From positions 544,822 through 608,821 of the forward strand of contig JAKARB010000001.1 in the NCBI GenBank assembly GCA_021819435.1: a DNA stretch of 64,000 nt. The letters run 5' to 3'. Shown in pieces: positions 37,776 to 46,999 of this stretch (its first letter is position 1; each line of letters starts with the position of its first letter). The notes under the pieces were generated by a model. It did not search any database. It saw nothing but the letters and a program-made list of their open reading frames with translations, and was not told the DNA's origin. Both the position numbers and the translations under genes were made by a program. This DNA comes from Pseudomonadota bacterium (GTDB taxonomy: Bacteria; Pseudomonadota; Gammaproteobacteria; Burkholderiales; Burkholderiaceae_C).

Positions 37776-39679
37776 GCCGCCCTCCTGATGGGTTGATCGT
37801 CCCCATGCGCATCCGGATCCAGGATGGGGAAGCGACCTTTGATGATGCGCCCGCCAGACACCGAGGCAAAGTACTGAAGGTTGGGCAGTTTGCCCAGGAC
37901 ATCGGCGGGCACCATCTCCTCGAAGCTCTCGGAGAGCTGGCTTGAATAGCTGGTCGAGAAGTCACCCAGATGGGTGTCTGCACCATGCCCGAGCCCAACT
38001 CTCATCGAATGAATGGCGGTCTTGCCAAAGGTCTCCACGATGAAATCCTGCGTGGGGCGGTCTTTTGAGCGCAGCGCAATCAGGTTGTTCAGGTTGCCCA
38101 GTGCCATGCGCGCAGCCGCTTCGCTGCCCAGGCGTTTGGCCAGGTCCGCCAGTGTTTGCATCGCGCAGGTGGTGTAGATGCCGCCCTCGGCACCTTTGTT
38201 GAGGATCTCGATCAAGGGCTGGTTGATGACGTTGGCCACCTCATCTACAAACAGCGCAATGCGCCGATAGCCGCCGAGGTTGTAGCGCATGCCCGCCCGT
38301 GCGGCCAGGTCGGCCAATGCCAGCGCACCGATGGCCGAAGCCACCGAAGGGTCGGGCAGCGAATCCAGACACATGTACAGCACATGCCCGCCGCGCTCGA
38401 TTTTCTCGAAGTTCATGATCGGGCGCGTGTCGTCGGCGTCGAACGGATCAGGCGACAGCGTACGACCCAGGTCACCCGAGGTCAGCATCGACAGCACGGG
38501 CAACAGGTTGGCGGTGATTTTTTGATAGTGCTCGCGGTTGTGCCTGAAGGTTCGCACCTGGGCATCGATCACCTTGCTGCGTTGTGACTGGGCAATGTGG
38601 TGTTCGTAGTACGCGACAAAGGCCATCAACTCGGCGCTGGCCGCTTCTGATGGGCGCTTCATGTGGCCTCGATGAGCCTCCTGCATCAGCTTCTTCATCT
38701 CGGGCAACTCGCGCCAGGCGGGCCCCAAAGTTTCTTCATAGAAGCGGCGCAGAGAGCCTTCTAGCACGGGTTCGATGCCACCTTCGATGTAGCGGGTCAG
38801 CTTGGCCAGGTTAGGTCGTTCTTCCAGTTCGACCAGGCCTTGCACGACCACGTTGACCGCATCCCAGCCGAAGGCGGAGAACGCGCCAGCCGTGTCCGGC
38901 GGCATGATCGATTGGATGCGGGATGCAATCTCGGTGGGCTTTTGCCAGTTGAAGGTGAAGTCCAGCCGCACACCGGCTTCCGGGAAGGCCGGATGGAACT
39001 CCATGAAGGTGTCGGGCTCACGCCAGTCCTGGCAGGCGCGTTCCACCACGCGCTTGAGGCGACGGCTGTTCTTGGGGTCGATGACGATCACCACGTCGCC
39101 GCGCCTGACGGCCTGGGTGATGAGGTTGGCCAGGGCCACCCCTTTGCCAGATTGCGTGGTGCCGACCAGCAGCGTGCCGCCTTCGAAGTTCTGCAAGGGG
39201 CGATGCAGTGGCACCTCATGAGGCTCGACGCCGTGTATGTAGGGCAAGCCGATCTCCGCATCAGGTTGGGGGGCGCTGTCATAGCCCAGCAGACTCAAGA
39301 GGCGCGGAGACACCGTGAAGTCGCGATAGTCGATCTTGGCCAGTTCATACAGGCGCTGGGAGTGCACGGGCCGCCACTCGAAGCCGAAGCCAAGGAAAAC
39401 GGCCGTTGGATCCTGACACCACCGCGCCTGGGTTTGCGTGCTGATCACCTGGATGGCGTGACCAGCCAGCGACGCCCTCAGCACGAGAATGCGCAGCGCC
39501 TGCGAGAACCTGAGGGCACTCATGCCGAGGCAAGTGATGGACAGGGGGAAAGCGAGAATGCGGGGCAGTTGTCCGATGGCGCCGACCGCCGTGAAGAACA
39601 TCAACGCGATGCCCCAGGCAAGGCCTGCATAGGCCTCGTAGGCGTGGCGCCATGGCATCTCGTAGCGGCGGATGGGCAT
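37772..39679 (-). CDS. traD: TraD, type IV coupling protein
   Basis: TraD is the hexameric ATPase that brings the relaxase-DNA complex to the channel. The 635-residue protein has N-terminal membrane spans (about 15-80), the P-loop GTTQSGKG (about 173-180), and the VirD4/TraG ATPase core with IALFVDEVANV as Walker B (about 470-480). The start at 39679 follows GGGAGG by 7 nt. It is preceded by the relaxase and followed by DUF4400, the order of SXT/IncHI-type elements. Confidence 0.94.
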   Translation of the reverse strand: MPIRRYEMPWRHAYEAYAGLAWGIALMFFTAVGAIGQLPRILAFPLSITCLGMSALRFSQALRILVLRASLAGHAIQVISTQTQARWCQDPTAVFLGFGFEWRPVHSQRLYELAKIDYRDFTVSPRLLSLLGYDSAPQPDAEIGLPYIHGVEPHEVPLHRPLQNFEGGTLLVGTTQSGKGVALANLITQAVRRGDVVIVIDPKNSRRLKRVVERACQDWREPDTFMEFHPAFPEAGVRLDFTFNWQKPTEIASRIQSIMPPDTAGAFSAFGWDAVNVVVQGLVELEERPNLAKLTRYIEGGIEPVLEGSLRRFYEETLGPAWRELPEMKKLMQEAHRGHMKRPSEAASAELMAFVAYYEHHIAQSQRSKVIDAQVRTFRHNREHYQKITANLLPVLSMLTSGDLGRTLSPDPFDADDTRPIMNFEKIERGGHVLYMCLDSLPDPSVASAIGALALADLAARAGMRYNLGGYRRIALFVDEVANVINQPLIEILNKGAEGGIYTTCAMQTLADLAKRLGSEAAARMALGNLNNLIALRSKDRPTQDFIVETFGKTAIHSMRVGLGHGADTHLGDFSTSYSSQLSESFEEMVPADVLGKLPNLQYFASVSGGRIIKGRFPILDPDAHGDDQPIRRAA

Positions 39680-39680
39680 G

Positions 39681-41387
39681 TCACCCTCCCTGAGCCTCGG
39701 GCGAGGCAAAGGCTTCCATGTCCACGCCGCTGATGAAGTGCGGGGCTATGGTTAAACCCACGGTCGATGTGCCGTTGAAATCCCTTGAGGTTGTTGGTGG
39801 ACCTTTGCCCGCGGCGCGAACTAGCATGTGCACGTCAGACAGGGCGCGCAGAGCCATCGAGGGTTGAATGCCGCGCCGCTCGAATTCCTGCAGAGGCACA
39901 AACACCCCCGACGCGACAGTGCAACCCTGGGCGGGACCAGTACCTGTGTTCAAGGTGTTGATCACCTCGGTCAACGCGTCGCGCACCACGGGGTTGAGGC
40001 GCAGCGGCGCTTGAAGACCTATCGTCGCTTGCTGAGTTGGGTGGGCATCGCTTGTCGATACCAAGGCAGTCGGCGGGGCGGTCGACAAAAGTGCCGCTTC
40101 GGCTTGAGCCTCTCGGACATTCGAAGCTGCTTGTGGAGTTTGCTCGGCGTTACCAGGGATGAGCGAGAGTTGTGTGCCTGGCGGGCCATCAGGGCGAGAT
40201 CTTGGTGCAACCGGTTCGCCCGCTTGGGCCGACGGACTGTTGTTGCTTGGCGCACTCGTGAGGTTTTCCGCCAGAGGCGGCGGCAACGGGTCATGTCCTG
40301 CAAACAGGATCGCCTGCGACGACAGCTTGACTGCGTCGATTTTGGCCTTGCCGCCTGGTGGTTGGATGAGCCAGATTGGGGCTCCTGTGGGCGTGGGTTC
40401 GAAGACGCCGGCTAGCAGGAGCACTTCCATGATGGTCTCCGGCGCTTTGGGAATGCCTGGCAACTGGGCGGCGTCCAGTTGCTTTTGGAGGTCTTCGGCA
40501 GCGCTAGGCCAGGCCAGGAACAGGCCATCGGGGCCGAGCCAGACGCGAGACTTCTCGCGATTGGCTTGCCACCCCGAGTTGGAGACCGCGAGATGCCTTA
40601 GCGCGTCAACCAGGTAGCGTTCCAGGTGCGAACCGTATTGAGGCGTACCGTAGCGGTCGGCATTGGCCAGCAGGTTGCGGTCAATCACCAGCGCCAAGGA
40701 GCGCCGGACCAACTCGTCCAGCAAGTTGTGATCGCGATGCTGCGAGATGCCGCTGACGCTGCCCATGAGGTGAGGCACGATGACTGTGTTGTCTTCAGCC
40801 AGGTAATGCATGACCGTTGGGGGTACGACATGGGCCAGCGTGAACACGCCCAGGCTGCGTGTCTCGATGGCGTGTGGGCGCCAGCGCAAGAAGTAGCGGT
40901 CCGCTTGTCGCTCCATCAGCCAATCACTCAGGGACAGAAGGTAGGCTGGCCACACATCGCCTGGGGCGTTGGTCACGATGATGTGACTGAGCACCCGGTG
41001 GGCCTCGCAGCAAAGCCCCGCGACGAAGGTTGCCAGGCGCCAGCGCGGCTCCAAGTGGCGGCGTGCCGATATGTTGGAGCGACCTGAGAATATGTGCGCG
41101 TCTGTGCCCTGCAGGCTGAAGAAGCTGACTTCCATGCCCAGGCGCAACAGGCCGCCAGGGGTGCAGAAGTAGTTGTCTGATGTGGCTGGCAGCAGGTGTA
41201 CTAGGTTGGCGTATCGTCTGATAAGTGACAGGATGGTTTGTTCGAACTCGGTACGGTCAGACCCATGGCAGAGCTTGATGCGGGCGATCAGGTCATCGTT
41301 TTGCGACAGCAGAGCATCAATGGGCAGGGCCTCGAAGCCGGGATCTGACGATGCAAAAGTGCTGTGTGGCTGAGACGGGGCAAGCAT
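39681..41387 (-). CDS. traI: TraI_2 domain (MobH-type) relaxase, unusual active site
   Basis: A 568-residue protein with the TraI_2 layout of MobH relaxases: an N-terminal domain with VHLLPATSDNYFCTPGGLLRL (about 63-82), a variable middle (about 330-440, rich in Pro, Gln, Ala) and a C-terminal domain (about 450-568). The relaxase cuts oriT and pilots the strand. In typical MobH proteins the first motif has three histidines before GGL and a further HD pair; here the histidines are Tyr-Phe-Cys and no HD-GK motif follows. Start at 41387. It may have lost activity or use another chemistry. Confidence 0.82.
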   Translation of the reverse strand: MLAPSQPHSTFASSDPGFEALPIDALLSQNDDLIARIKLCHGSDRTEFEQTILSLIRRYANLVHLLPATSDNYFCTPGGLLRLGMEVSFFSLQGTDAHIFSGRSNISARRHLEPRWRLATFVAGLCCEAHRVLSHIIVTNAPGDVWPAYLLSLSDWLMERQADRYFLRWRPHAIETRSLGVFTLAHVVPPTVMHYLAEDNTVIVPHLMGSVSGISQHRDHNLLDELVRRSLALVIDRNLLANADRYGTPQYGSHLERYLVDALRHLAVSNSGWQANREKSRVWLGPDGLFLAWPSAAEDLQKQLDAAQLPGIPKAPETIMEVLLLAGVFEPTPTGAPIWLIQPPGGKAKIDAVKLSSQAILFAGHDPLPPPLAENLTSAPSNNSPSAQAGEPVAPRSRPDGPPGTQLSLIPGNAEQTPQAASNVREAQAEAALLSTAPPTALVSTSDAHPTQQATIGLQAPLRLNPVVRDALTEVINTLNTGTGPAQGCTVASGVFVPLQEFERRGIQPSMALRALSDVHMLVRAAGKGPPTTSRDFNGTSTVGLTIAPHFISGVDMEAFASPEAQGG

Positions 41388-41655
41388 GGTGGTCCATTTC
41401 AAATGACCCAACCATTTGGTCACCATGCATAGCCGTGTGCACCTCAAAATGCCGTCTGTTCATCTGGGCTTTCGCCATCGAGACTTGACGAATGAGGGGC
41501 AATTTCGGATCAGAGCGATGGGCGTCGATCCGTCTGATACCTTGGCCTTGACTCTGCATGCAACGACGAGGATGCAGGCCCGTTGGTCATGAAGCCACGG
41601 AACTTGCAATGTAGGATGTTGGAATCCAAACTCGGCGTAGCCAAACACTGCAATC

Positions 41656-41991
41656 ATGACCACGTACCAAGAACTCCTGGCCCAGAAGGCTGCCCTGGAC
41701 AAGCAGGCTTCGGAGCTGGACAGGCAATTGCAGGATGCCCGCAAGGCAGAGCGAGCTGGGGTGATTGACCACATCAAGCAACTGTTGGCTGCCAATGGTT
41801 TGACTGTGGCCGACTTGGGGTTGAAGGCCGGTGTGGCGACCCGCTCCAGTGCTGCAGCAGGCAGCAAGGTCGCCCCAAAATATCGCAACGTTGACACGGG
41901 CGAGACCTGGAGCGGACGGGGACTTCAGCCTAAGTGGATCAAGGCCGCGTTGGCCGCTGGCAAGACGCTGGATCAACTGAAAGTAGGTTGA
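41656..41991 (+). CDS. H-NS family nucleoid protein
   Basis: A 111-residue H-NS-like silencer: N-terminal coiled coil (about 1-48) for oligomerisation, linker, and DNA-binding domain YRNVDTGETWSGRGLQPKWI (about 76-95) with the AT-hook-like core SGRGLQP. Plasmid-borne H-NS proteins commonly silence newly acquired or AT-rich genes and reduce the cost of the element. It is divergent from the relaxase and convergent with flhC. Confidence 0.93.
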   Translation: MTTYQELLAQKAALDKQASELDRQLQDARKAERAGVIDHIKQLLAANGLTVADLGLKAGVATRSSAAAGSKVAPKYRNVDTGETWSGRGLQPKWIKAALAAGKTLDQLKVG

Positions 41992-42007
41992 TTACAAGGC
42001 CATCGGT

Positions 42008-42589
42008 TCAGGGGGTAGTCGCAGGTGCGGTCGCCATCCCGTTCTTGGGAAACGAGGCCTGGAGCCGAGGGGCACAACTGTAGCGCTGTACCAGTTTGCA
42101 GAACGGACAGTTGTCGCCCAAGTGGACCACGGTGCCGATGGCCATCAGCACATCGCTGCCGCAGGTCGGGCAAGCGAGGACCTCGAACACCGGGGTGCTG
42201 GTCAACCAGATGCCATCGGTGTGCGATGCCAGATCAAACGCTCGGTCAAAGCTGATGCGGTGCGGGCATTGGCAGACGGCTTGGTATCCGCGGTAGGCGC
42301 TGACCAGCGTCTCTGCGGCGCCGAAGCCAGTGTTGCGCAGGCGGCGGTACATCGACATGAAGATCGAGGATTCTGCCCTCGCGATGAGGTTGGCGCCGTG
42401 ATACCACTCCAGGGAATTAGGCGGGCGACCGCGTGGGATCGCTTGTGGGTCGTTGAAGAACAGCCTCTGTACGTCCCGAGGGTTGAGCCCTGTGAGGTGA
42501 TGGATGGTGCGCACCCGGGCACCCAGTTGAGCGCAGTCTTGCGCCAGGCGTATGGCGCACAACTGGCGGTCAGCACGCGTTGACATCAT
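42008..42589 (-). CDS. flhC: FlhC-like transcriptional activator
   Basis: A 193-residue FlhC homologue. FlhC forms a heterohexamer with FlhD; the four zinc-binding cysteines are present at 140, 143, 161 and 164 (ACPTCGSD and NCPFCK). In flagellated bacteria FlhDC is the flagellar master regulator, but SXT (SetCD) and IncC (AcaCD) elements use FlhDC homologues to switch on conjugation; given the context this is the likely role. The start at 42589 has GGAGG upstream. It lies 12 bp after flhD. Confidence 0.9.
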   Translation of the reverse strand: MMSTRADRQLCAIRLAQDCAQLGARVRTIHHLTGLNPRDVQRLFFNDPQAIPRGRPPNSLEWYHGANLIARAESSIFMSMYRRLRNTGFGAAETLVSAYRGYQAVCQCPHRISFDRAFDLASHTDGIWLTSTPVFEVLACPTCGSDVLMAIGTVVHLGDNCPFCKLVQRYSCAPRLQASFPKNGMATAPATTP

Positions 42590-42601
42590 GGTCCCCTCCG
42601 G

Positions 42602-42922
42602 TCACGACGTGCTTGCGGGCACCATGGGCGCGAGTTGCCGTGGCCTTGGCGCATGAACAGCAGCCAGCGATGCCTGAAGCGGCGCGGGGGCCTTGAGCAA
42701 GGCAAGCAAATCCTGGCGTGGAGGGAAGAGGGTGCTTTGGCCGATCTGATCGACGAATGCCCACAACTGTTCCTGGCTCATTGCACCAAGGAAATCTGCT
42801 TGGGCGGCATCCAACCCGAACTTACAGCATGTCGATACCCGATCTTGCGCAATGCCCAGCCTGATGGCCTGCAACAGGTACAAATTGGTCAACTGCACAT
42901 CGGTGAACTGGATGCTGCTCAT
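42602..42922 (-). CDS. flhD: FlhD-like transcriptional activator
   Basis: A 106-residue FlhD homologue, with NLYLLQAIRLGIAQDRVSTC matching the conserved helix of FlhD, and a following FGLDAAQADFLGAMS. The start at 42922 has AGGAG 7 nt upstream. FlhD is the partner of FlhC and lacks DNA contacts of its own. The C-terminal 25 residues are Pro/Ala-rich and not in E. coli FlhD. First gene of flhDC. Confidence 0.88.
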   Translation of the reverse strand: MSSIQFTDVQLTNLYLLQAIRLGIAQDRVSTCCKFGLDAAQADFLGAMSQEQLWAFVDQIGQSTLFPPRQDLLALLKAPAPLQASLAAVHAPRPRQLAPMVPASTS

Positions 42923-43162
42923 GGTCTTCTCCTGTTGGTGTGCCCAGATGCGAGTCGAGATGGGCCAGGTATTGCGGCGAGGTATGACTGCTTTGGTGTT
43001 GTGTGTGTGGAGTGACGGGTCGGCTCAGCATATTCATGACCACGCCATGGAATCAATGCCCGAGTGCGGGGGGATGGCGTGTTTGCCATCGACAACAGCC
43101 CGCATTGCCTGCCGCATTTGTCACCCTCAATGAGCGTCATGCCTGGAACTTGAGCGTGGAAT

Positions 43163-43193
43163 TAAAAAACCACCAGAGCCAAGGCCCTGGTGG
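43163..43193 (-). terminator. Rho-independent terminator after the DUF932 gene
   Basis: On the minus strand CCACCAG and CTGGTGG pair around a 10-nt loop and are followed by TTTTTTAAT. It separates the DUF932 transcript from flhDC. Confidence 0.85.
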
Positions 43194-43213
43194 TGAATCA
43201 CTGTGATCCGAGA

Positions 43214-44275
43214 TCAGATGGCTTGTGCCAACTCCTTCCATTCCTTGACTGACAGTTCGATCAATTTCCCGCCCAGGGCTTCAAACTCGGTGGCACGGTC
43301 GTAGTCCTCAACTTCCTGGGAGAAGTGCGTGACGGCATTCACCAGGCCATACCCCGATAGATCACCTTCGGCGATCAGGTGGCGCAGCACCCCGGCGCGC
43401 TCGACATCGTTCAAGGTATAGCGCTGAGCCAGCACTTCCACCGTCTTGACGGGGTTGCCGACCAGGTGGATCTGCAAGGTCTTTTGCATCTTCTGCGCAG
43501 CCTGCATGAACGTTGCCTCAGACACGGCCGCTTGCACCACGTCGCGAACCTTCAGGAAGAAGGCTTTGTCGTCGGCCTGCAAGGTGTCGTCCTTGAAGAC
43601 CATGATGCTTTCATCGGACCCGAGCGCTCGCCCGACGTGGGTTTTGCGCAAGGAGCGGTCTGAAGCAATCAGGCCATTGCGGCACACCAGTCGGTACAGC
43701 AAGGGCTGAACCGACAGCGTGCCTTGTCCCACCTCCGAGTTGGAGATGACCACGCCAGCCTGTACGACGTCGCCAGGCGCCATCTCGACTTTTAACTGTG
43801 GCGTGATGCACTTGATGTACATCCGCGTGTCGGTGAGTTCCACCGATTCGAAGCGCACATCAGGCAACTGCTGCAGGATGGGCAGCACGCTCTCGGCCAG
43901 ATCGTAGTTGTCCAGGCGACGGTAGCGGTCTGACAGCACGGCTCGGACGTTGCCATCGAGCGTGCGGATCATGCGACGGTCATCGTCGCTTTGCAGCCAG
44001 GTGTTCACGTTGCGGTCCAGCAAGACCGGCTGTTCGGAGCGCATGCGCTCAAAGTAGGCGTAGGGAATTTTCAACTTGTCAGCCAACTGGCGGCGCGCCA
44101 GAGGCATGACGCCATAGGGCGTCGAGGCCCCGCCTTCGCCAATGACGAGACGGGTCTCGCCTGTGTCGTCGGTATCGTGCCGCAGCAGCGACGAGGGGAC
44201 CACCAGGTCCTTCTTGGATTGCAGTTGGCGCTCAAGTTCATGGGCCAGGCTCACCAGGGAACGTCCGCTTCTCAT
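43214..44275 (-). CDS. DUF932 family protein
   Basis: A 353-residue protein of the DUF932 (phage/plasmid-like TIGR03299-related) family, frequent on plasmids and ICEs, function unknown. Typical blocks are ARRQLADKLKIPYAYFERM (about 55-73), NVRAVLSDRYRRLDN and the central VGQGTLSVQPLLYRLVC. The start at 44275 has AGGAGC upstream; a longer frame (to 44431) has no ribosome site. A terminator follows and a 8+2+8 palindrome precedes it. Confidence 0.88.
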   Translation of the reverse strand: MRSGRSLVSLAHELERQLQSKKDLVVPSSLLRHDTDDTGETRLVIGEGGASTPYGVMPLARRQLADKLKIPYAYFERMRSEQPVLLDRNVNTWLQSDDDRRMIRTLDGNVRAVLSDRYRRLDNYDLAESVLPILQQLPDVRFESVELTDTRMYIKCITPQLKVEMAPGDVVQAGVVISNSEVGQGTLSVQPLLYRLVCRNGLIASDRSLRKTHVGRALGSDESIMVFKDDTLQADDKAFFLKVRDVVQAAVSEATFMQAAQKMQKTLQIHLVGNPVKTVEVLAQRYTLNDVERAGVLRHLIAEGDLSGYGLVNAVTHFSQEVEDYDRATEFEALGGKLIELSVKEWKELAQAI

Positions 44276-44325
44276 ATCAAGCTCCTGTTCGGGAAAGAAA
44301 TGGCGGAGACGGCATGGCCCACATG

Positions 44326-44343
44326 CGGGGATGCACATCCCCG
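44326..44343. promoter_or_regulatory. Palindrome upstream of the DUF932 gene
   Basis: CGGGGATG and CATCCCCG are perfect arms around CA, about 50-70 bp before the DUF932 start. It is a candidate operator in this conjugation region. Confidence 0.35.
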
Positions 44344-44510
44344 CCAGGGTTGATGACGGATGGGCTCTGACCCATCCACGCAGGGCGCGCACTGACCACT
44401 GGCCAGGGATCGCGCCCGATTCACAAATCACTCATGCAAAACGCCAGGGCTGTCTTTGCCTTGCCATGTGGCTTGGCCTGGTTTGACAGCTACCAGTGGG
44501 GATACATGAC

Positions 44511-45521
44511 TTACGTGGTTCGGGAGGCGTGCTCCGCCTTGGCCAGCCACACATCGGCCCAGTCGGTGCCCGGGGTCTTGGGCAAGAGCACCCGCACTTG
44601 CCGGGGGCCGCTCTGGTGCTCCTGCTTCTTCAGCCGCCGAGCCAGGGCAAAGGCAAACATCTGGCCGTCAAAGTCCGCTTGGGCATCGTTATCGGCATAG
44701 ATGCAGATGCTCTGCACCGAGTCGGGCAGCCACAGCTTTTCCAGGTTCCCGGCGTTGAGTCCTGCCCACACGGGTTTGCCGGTGGCCAGGTGCACCGCCA
44801 TGGCGGTCTCGATGCCCTCGGCAATGGCCAGTTCGTGCTCGGGTTCGAACAAGCGCACGGAAGCACCATTGATACCCGAGGAGAGAACCTTTTTGGCCTC
44901 GCTCACATTGGCCTTGCGGCCATCCTTCAGATACGTGCGGTGCAGCGTGACTGCGTGACCATCGGCACCCTGGATGCAAGCCAGCATGGCGGCGTATTCG
45001 GCCACTTTGCGCGACTTGCCCGAGGTCGGATCCTTCTCGTAATAGCCCAGCGCTGGATGCAGGCGCAGCACCTTGGGGTAGTGGGCCAAGGCGAGCCGCC
45101 GACCGGACAGGTAGCGGTCCACCTCATCACCGGGTGTCACGGGCGTGGCTTCCTCCCAGAGTCGCTTGGCCAGAGCCTTCATGCGCTCGGCAGACGGCTC
45201 CGGTGACGCCACATGCGGGGCAGGGCGCGAGGTGCCCACCACGCGCTCGACTTCCTTGAGCGCGGTGTTGAAATCCAGGCCTGTGACGGCCTGCAGCAGC
45301 TTGAAGCCACCTCCCGCGCCACAGGCGCGACAGTGGTAGTTGCCTTCACCGAATTTGTCGGTGTACTGAAACCGGTCGGTGCCGCCACAAAGCGGGCAAG
45401 GCAGGTTCCGTTTCTTGAGGATCTGTTCGCCAACGCCCAGGCTGCCCAGGATTTCGGTCCAGCGACCGTGGGCCCGGCGTTTGACGTCTTCAATGCGAGC
45501 TTCGTACTCGGGGTTGTTCAT
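44511..45521 (-). CDS. Plasmid-type primase with zinc finger and Toprim
   Basis: A 336-residue primase: CHC2-like zinc finger with Cys42, Cys45, Cys64 and Cys67 (CPLCGG and CRACGA), a linker domain, then Toprim (about 230-320) with LAIAEGIETA and CIYADNDAQADFDGQ. Such primases prime the transferred strand in the recipient or serve element replication. The start at 45521 is at MNNPEYEARI; the longer upstream frame is not protein-like. It is transcribed with the two small genes upstream in the same direction. Confidence 0.9.
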   Translation of the reverse strand: MNNPEYEARIEDVKRRAHGRWTEILGSLGVGEQILKKRNLPCPLCGGTDRFQYTDKFGEGNYHCRACGAGGGFKLLQAVTGLDFNTALKEVERVVGTSRPAPHVASPEPSAERMKALAKRLWEEATPVTPGDEVDRYLSGRRLALAHYPKVLRLHPALGYYEKDPTSGKSRKVAEYAAMLACIQGADGHAVTLHRTYLKDGRKANVSEAKKVLSSGINGASVRLFEPEHELAIAEGIETAMAVHLATGKPVWAGLNAGNLEKLWLPDSVQSICIYADNDAQADFDGQMFAFALARRLKKQEHQSGPRQVRVLLPKTPGTDWADVWLAKAEHASRTT

Positions 45522-45568
45522 GATTAACTCCGTGTTGATGACATGTCCTCCAGGGGATAGAGCAGCGG

Positions 45569-45886
45569 TCAGCCGCGATGGCGAACCGATGGGGTGAACA
45601 ACTGGCCCGCCTGCAGTGCTTCGATCACGCTGTGCTCGACGAACTCCCAGGGCAGTTGGTGCTGCGTGTGCAAGACCTGGCCTTTGTCGTCCAGGCGTTC
45701 GACCTTGAAACCTGCCTGGCTCCACAGCACGCGGTAGGTCAGCCAGTCGGCACCGGCGATGACAAAGATGCGGCCAGCCTGGCCCGTCAGGACTTCACTT
45801 TCCTTGACCAGGAACTCGATGTCCTGGGGCTCATCGACCATCAGCATCGGAATGCGGTGGCCGTGGGCATGGGCTTGTTTGTGCAT
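45569..45886 (-). CDS. Hypothetical protein
   Basis: A 105-residue soluble protein I do not recognise (MHKQAHAHGHRIPMLMVDEP and on). The start at 45886 has GGAG upstream. It has no membrane segment; the centre has alternating hydrophobic residues (IFVIAGADWLTYRVLW). It lies between the primase gene and the next hypothetical gene on the same strand, so it is probably part of the element's maintenance or transfer operon. Confidence 0.65.
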   Translation of the reverse strand: MHKQAHAHGHRIPMLMVDEPQDIEFLVKESEVLTGQAGRIFVIAGADWLTYRVLWSQAGFKVERLDDKGQVLHTQHQLPWEFVEHSVIEALQAGQLFTPSVRHRG

Positions 45887-45964
45887 ATGGCACTCCATGT
45901 GTGAGTTGAGGGCCAGGGCTGATCGGACAGATCTGGCCTCGGCCCTGTTTTGAGGCGGTTGGGA

Positions 45965-46507
45965 TCAGGTGAACAGATCGCCCTGCTCGGACATCTGCTT
46001 GAGCTGTTCATTGATCCATTGGGGATTCCTGGCCAGGCGCGCTTCAACCCAATGGGGGTTGCTGGCGATGGCATCTCGAACCCACTGGGGATAGCGCTCA
46101 AGCGATTCAGACAGCCAGGCTTTGAGCTTGTTGCGGATGTGGTCGCGGATGTCTTGCGCATCCACAAGGCCACAGTACGCGATGGGCGACAGCGGGCTGC
46201 AGCCCACAACACGCAGGCAGTTCACGAATGAGAAGGGCTGTTGGTCCTTTTCTCGCTCGGTGAACACCCAGCGCAGGGTGTCGAACTTGTCTTCCAACGG
46301 CGTGGTCGGGTCAGACAACTGGTTGATCTCCTGCAGCAAGCGCCAGTGCAAGAAGACGATGTCCTCCTCGCTCCAGTCGATGCGTTCGGTCGGATCGTCC
46401 AGCGACTGTGGGTCTGGCGGTTGATCCGGAAAAACGGACTGCGTCGCCCCCATGAAGCCATTCAAGGCAGCTGGGGGGTGAACCAGGGATGTGCTCGTGT
46501 GCAGCAT
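45965..46507 (-). CDS. Hypothetical protein
   Basis: A 180-residue protein I do not recognise. The start at 46507 has GGAGG 8 nt upstream. The middle contains DWSEEDIVFLHWRLLQEINQ and the end a Trp-rich repeat-like stretch (YPQWVRDAIASNPHWVEARL then ARNPQWINEQL), in which a NPxWV/I motif occurs three times at about 11-residue spacing. First gene of the leftward unit that includes the primase; an inverted repeat lies about 40 bp before its start. Confidence 0.65.
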   Translation of the reverse strand: MLHTSTSLVHPPAALNGFMGATQSVFPDQPPDPQSLDDPTERIDWSEEDIVFLHWRLLQEINQLSDPTTPLEDKFDTLRWVFTEREKDQQPFSFVNCLRVVGCSPLSPIAYCGLVDAQDIRDHIRNKLKAWLSESLERYPQWVRDAIASNPHWVEARLARNPQWINEQLKQMSEQGDLFT

Positions 46508-46548
46508 CGTGGCCTCCATGTGAAATTGGGAGGCACGGCGCACCACGG

Positions 46549-46565
46549 GTGGGGCAATGCCCCAC
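46549..46565. promoter_or_regulatory. Inverted repeat GTGGGGC-AAT-GCCCCAC
   Basis: Perfect 7-bp arms around AAT, 42 bp before the first gene of the primase unit. The GC-rich dyad resembles operators of conjugation activators in shape; assignment to FlhDC is a guess. Confidence 0.4.
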
Positions 46566-46999
46566 AGGGTGATGAACAGTCGGCAAGGTGTTATGACGCA
46601 CTGCCGATGGCGATGAAAAGACTCCAGGGCTGGCTTGATCGGGTGGTGAGCCCGTTCGGATCGGTGTGCCAGCTACCGATCGAAGAAGGCTTTCTGGGTG
46701 AGGGCGCGCATGCCGCGTCAGTGCGGTCGTGCACTCACCACGAAAGTCGCTTCGATGGCATCGGAACGGTGGTGACCGTCAAGGGTTTGATGTGAACTCC
46801 AGGGCTTGCCTTGTTTGAATGCAGGGCCAGCTGCCGCATGTCAGCAAGGTAGTGCCTTGCCATGAGGATGGTCAAGATGGTTCCATGCCAAAACGGGGGC
46901 TGATGCCGAAAGGGCCTTTAATTGCCGATGATTCCCGGTGGTGATGCATGAACGCGGTTCGCAAGATGGTGGCGAGCACGCCAGTCACGGGAGCGCGAC
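46566..46999. other. Intergenic stretch before the AcaB-like gene
   Basis: About 430 bp. A plus-strand frame from about 46604 to 46795 (62 residues, beginning MAMKRLQGWLDRVV) is open but has no ribosome site. The rest holds TGCCGAAAGGGCC (about 46901-46915), a possible activator site for the AcaB-like gene. It may also be where oriT or the primase/AcaB divergent promoters lie; nothing proves this. Confidence 0.35.

Noticed and set aside
41388..41655. Candidate oriT next to the relaxase
   Set aside because: The gap has a few short inverted repeats but nothing distinctive, so no oriT is claimed.
46241..46795. 184-codon plus-strand frame
   Set aside because: Its first two thirds are antisense to the well-supported gene at 45965-46507; only the last 62 codons are free and they lack a ribosome site.
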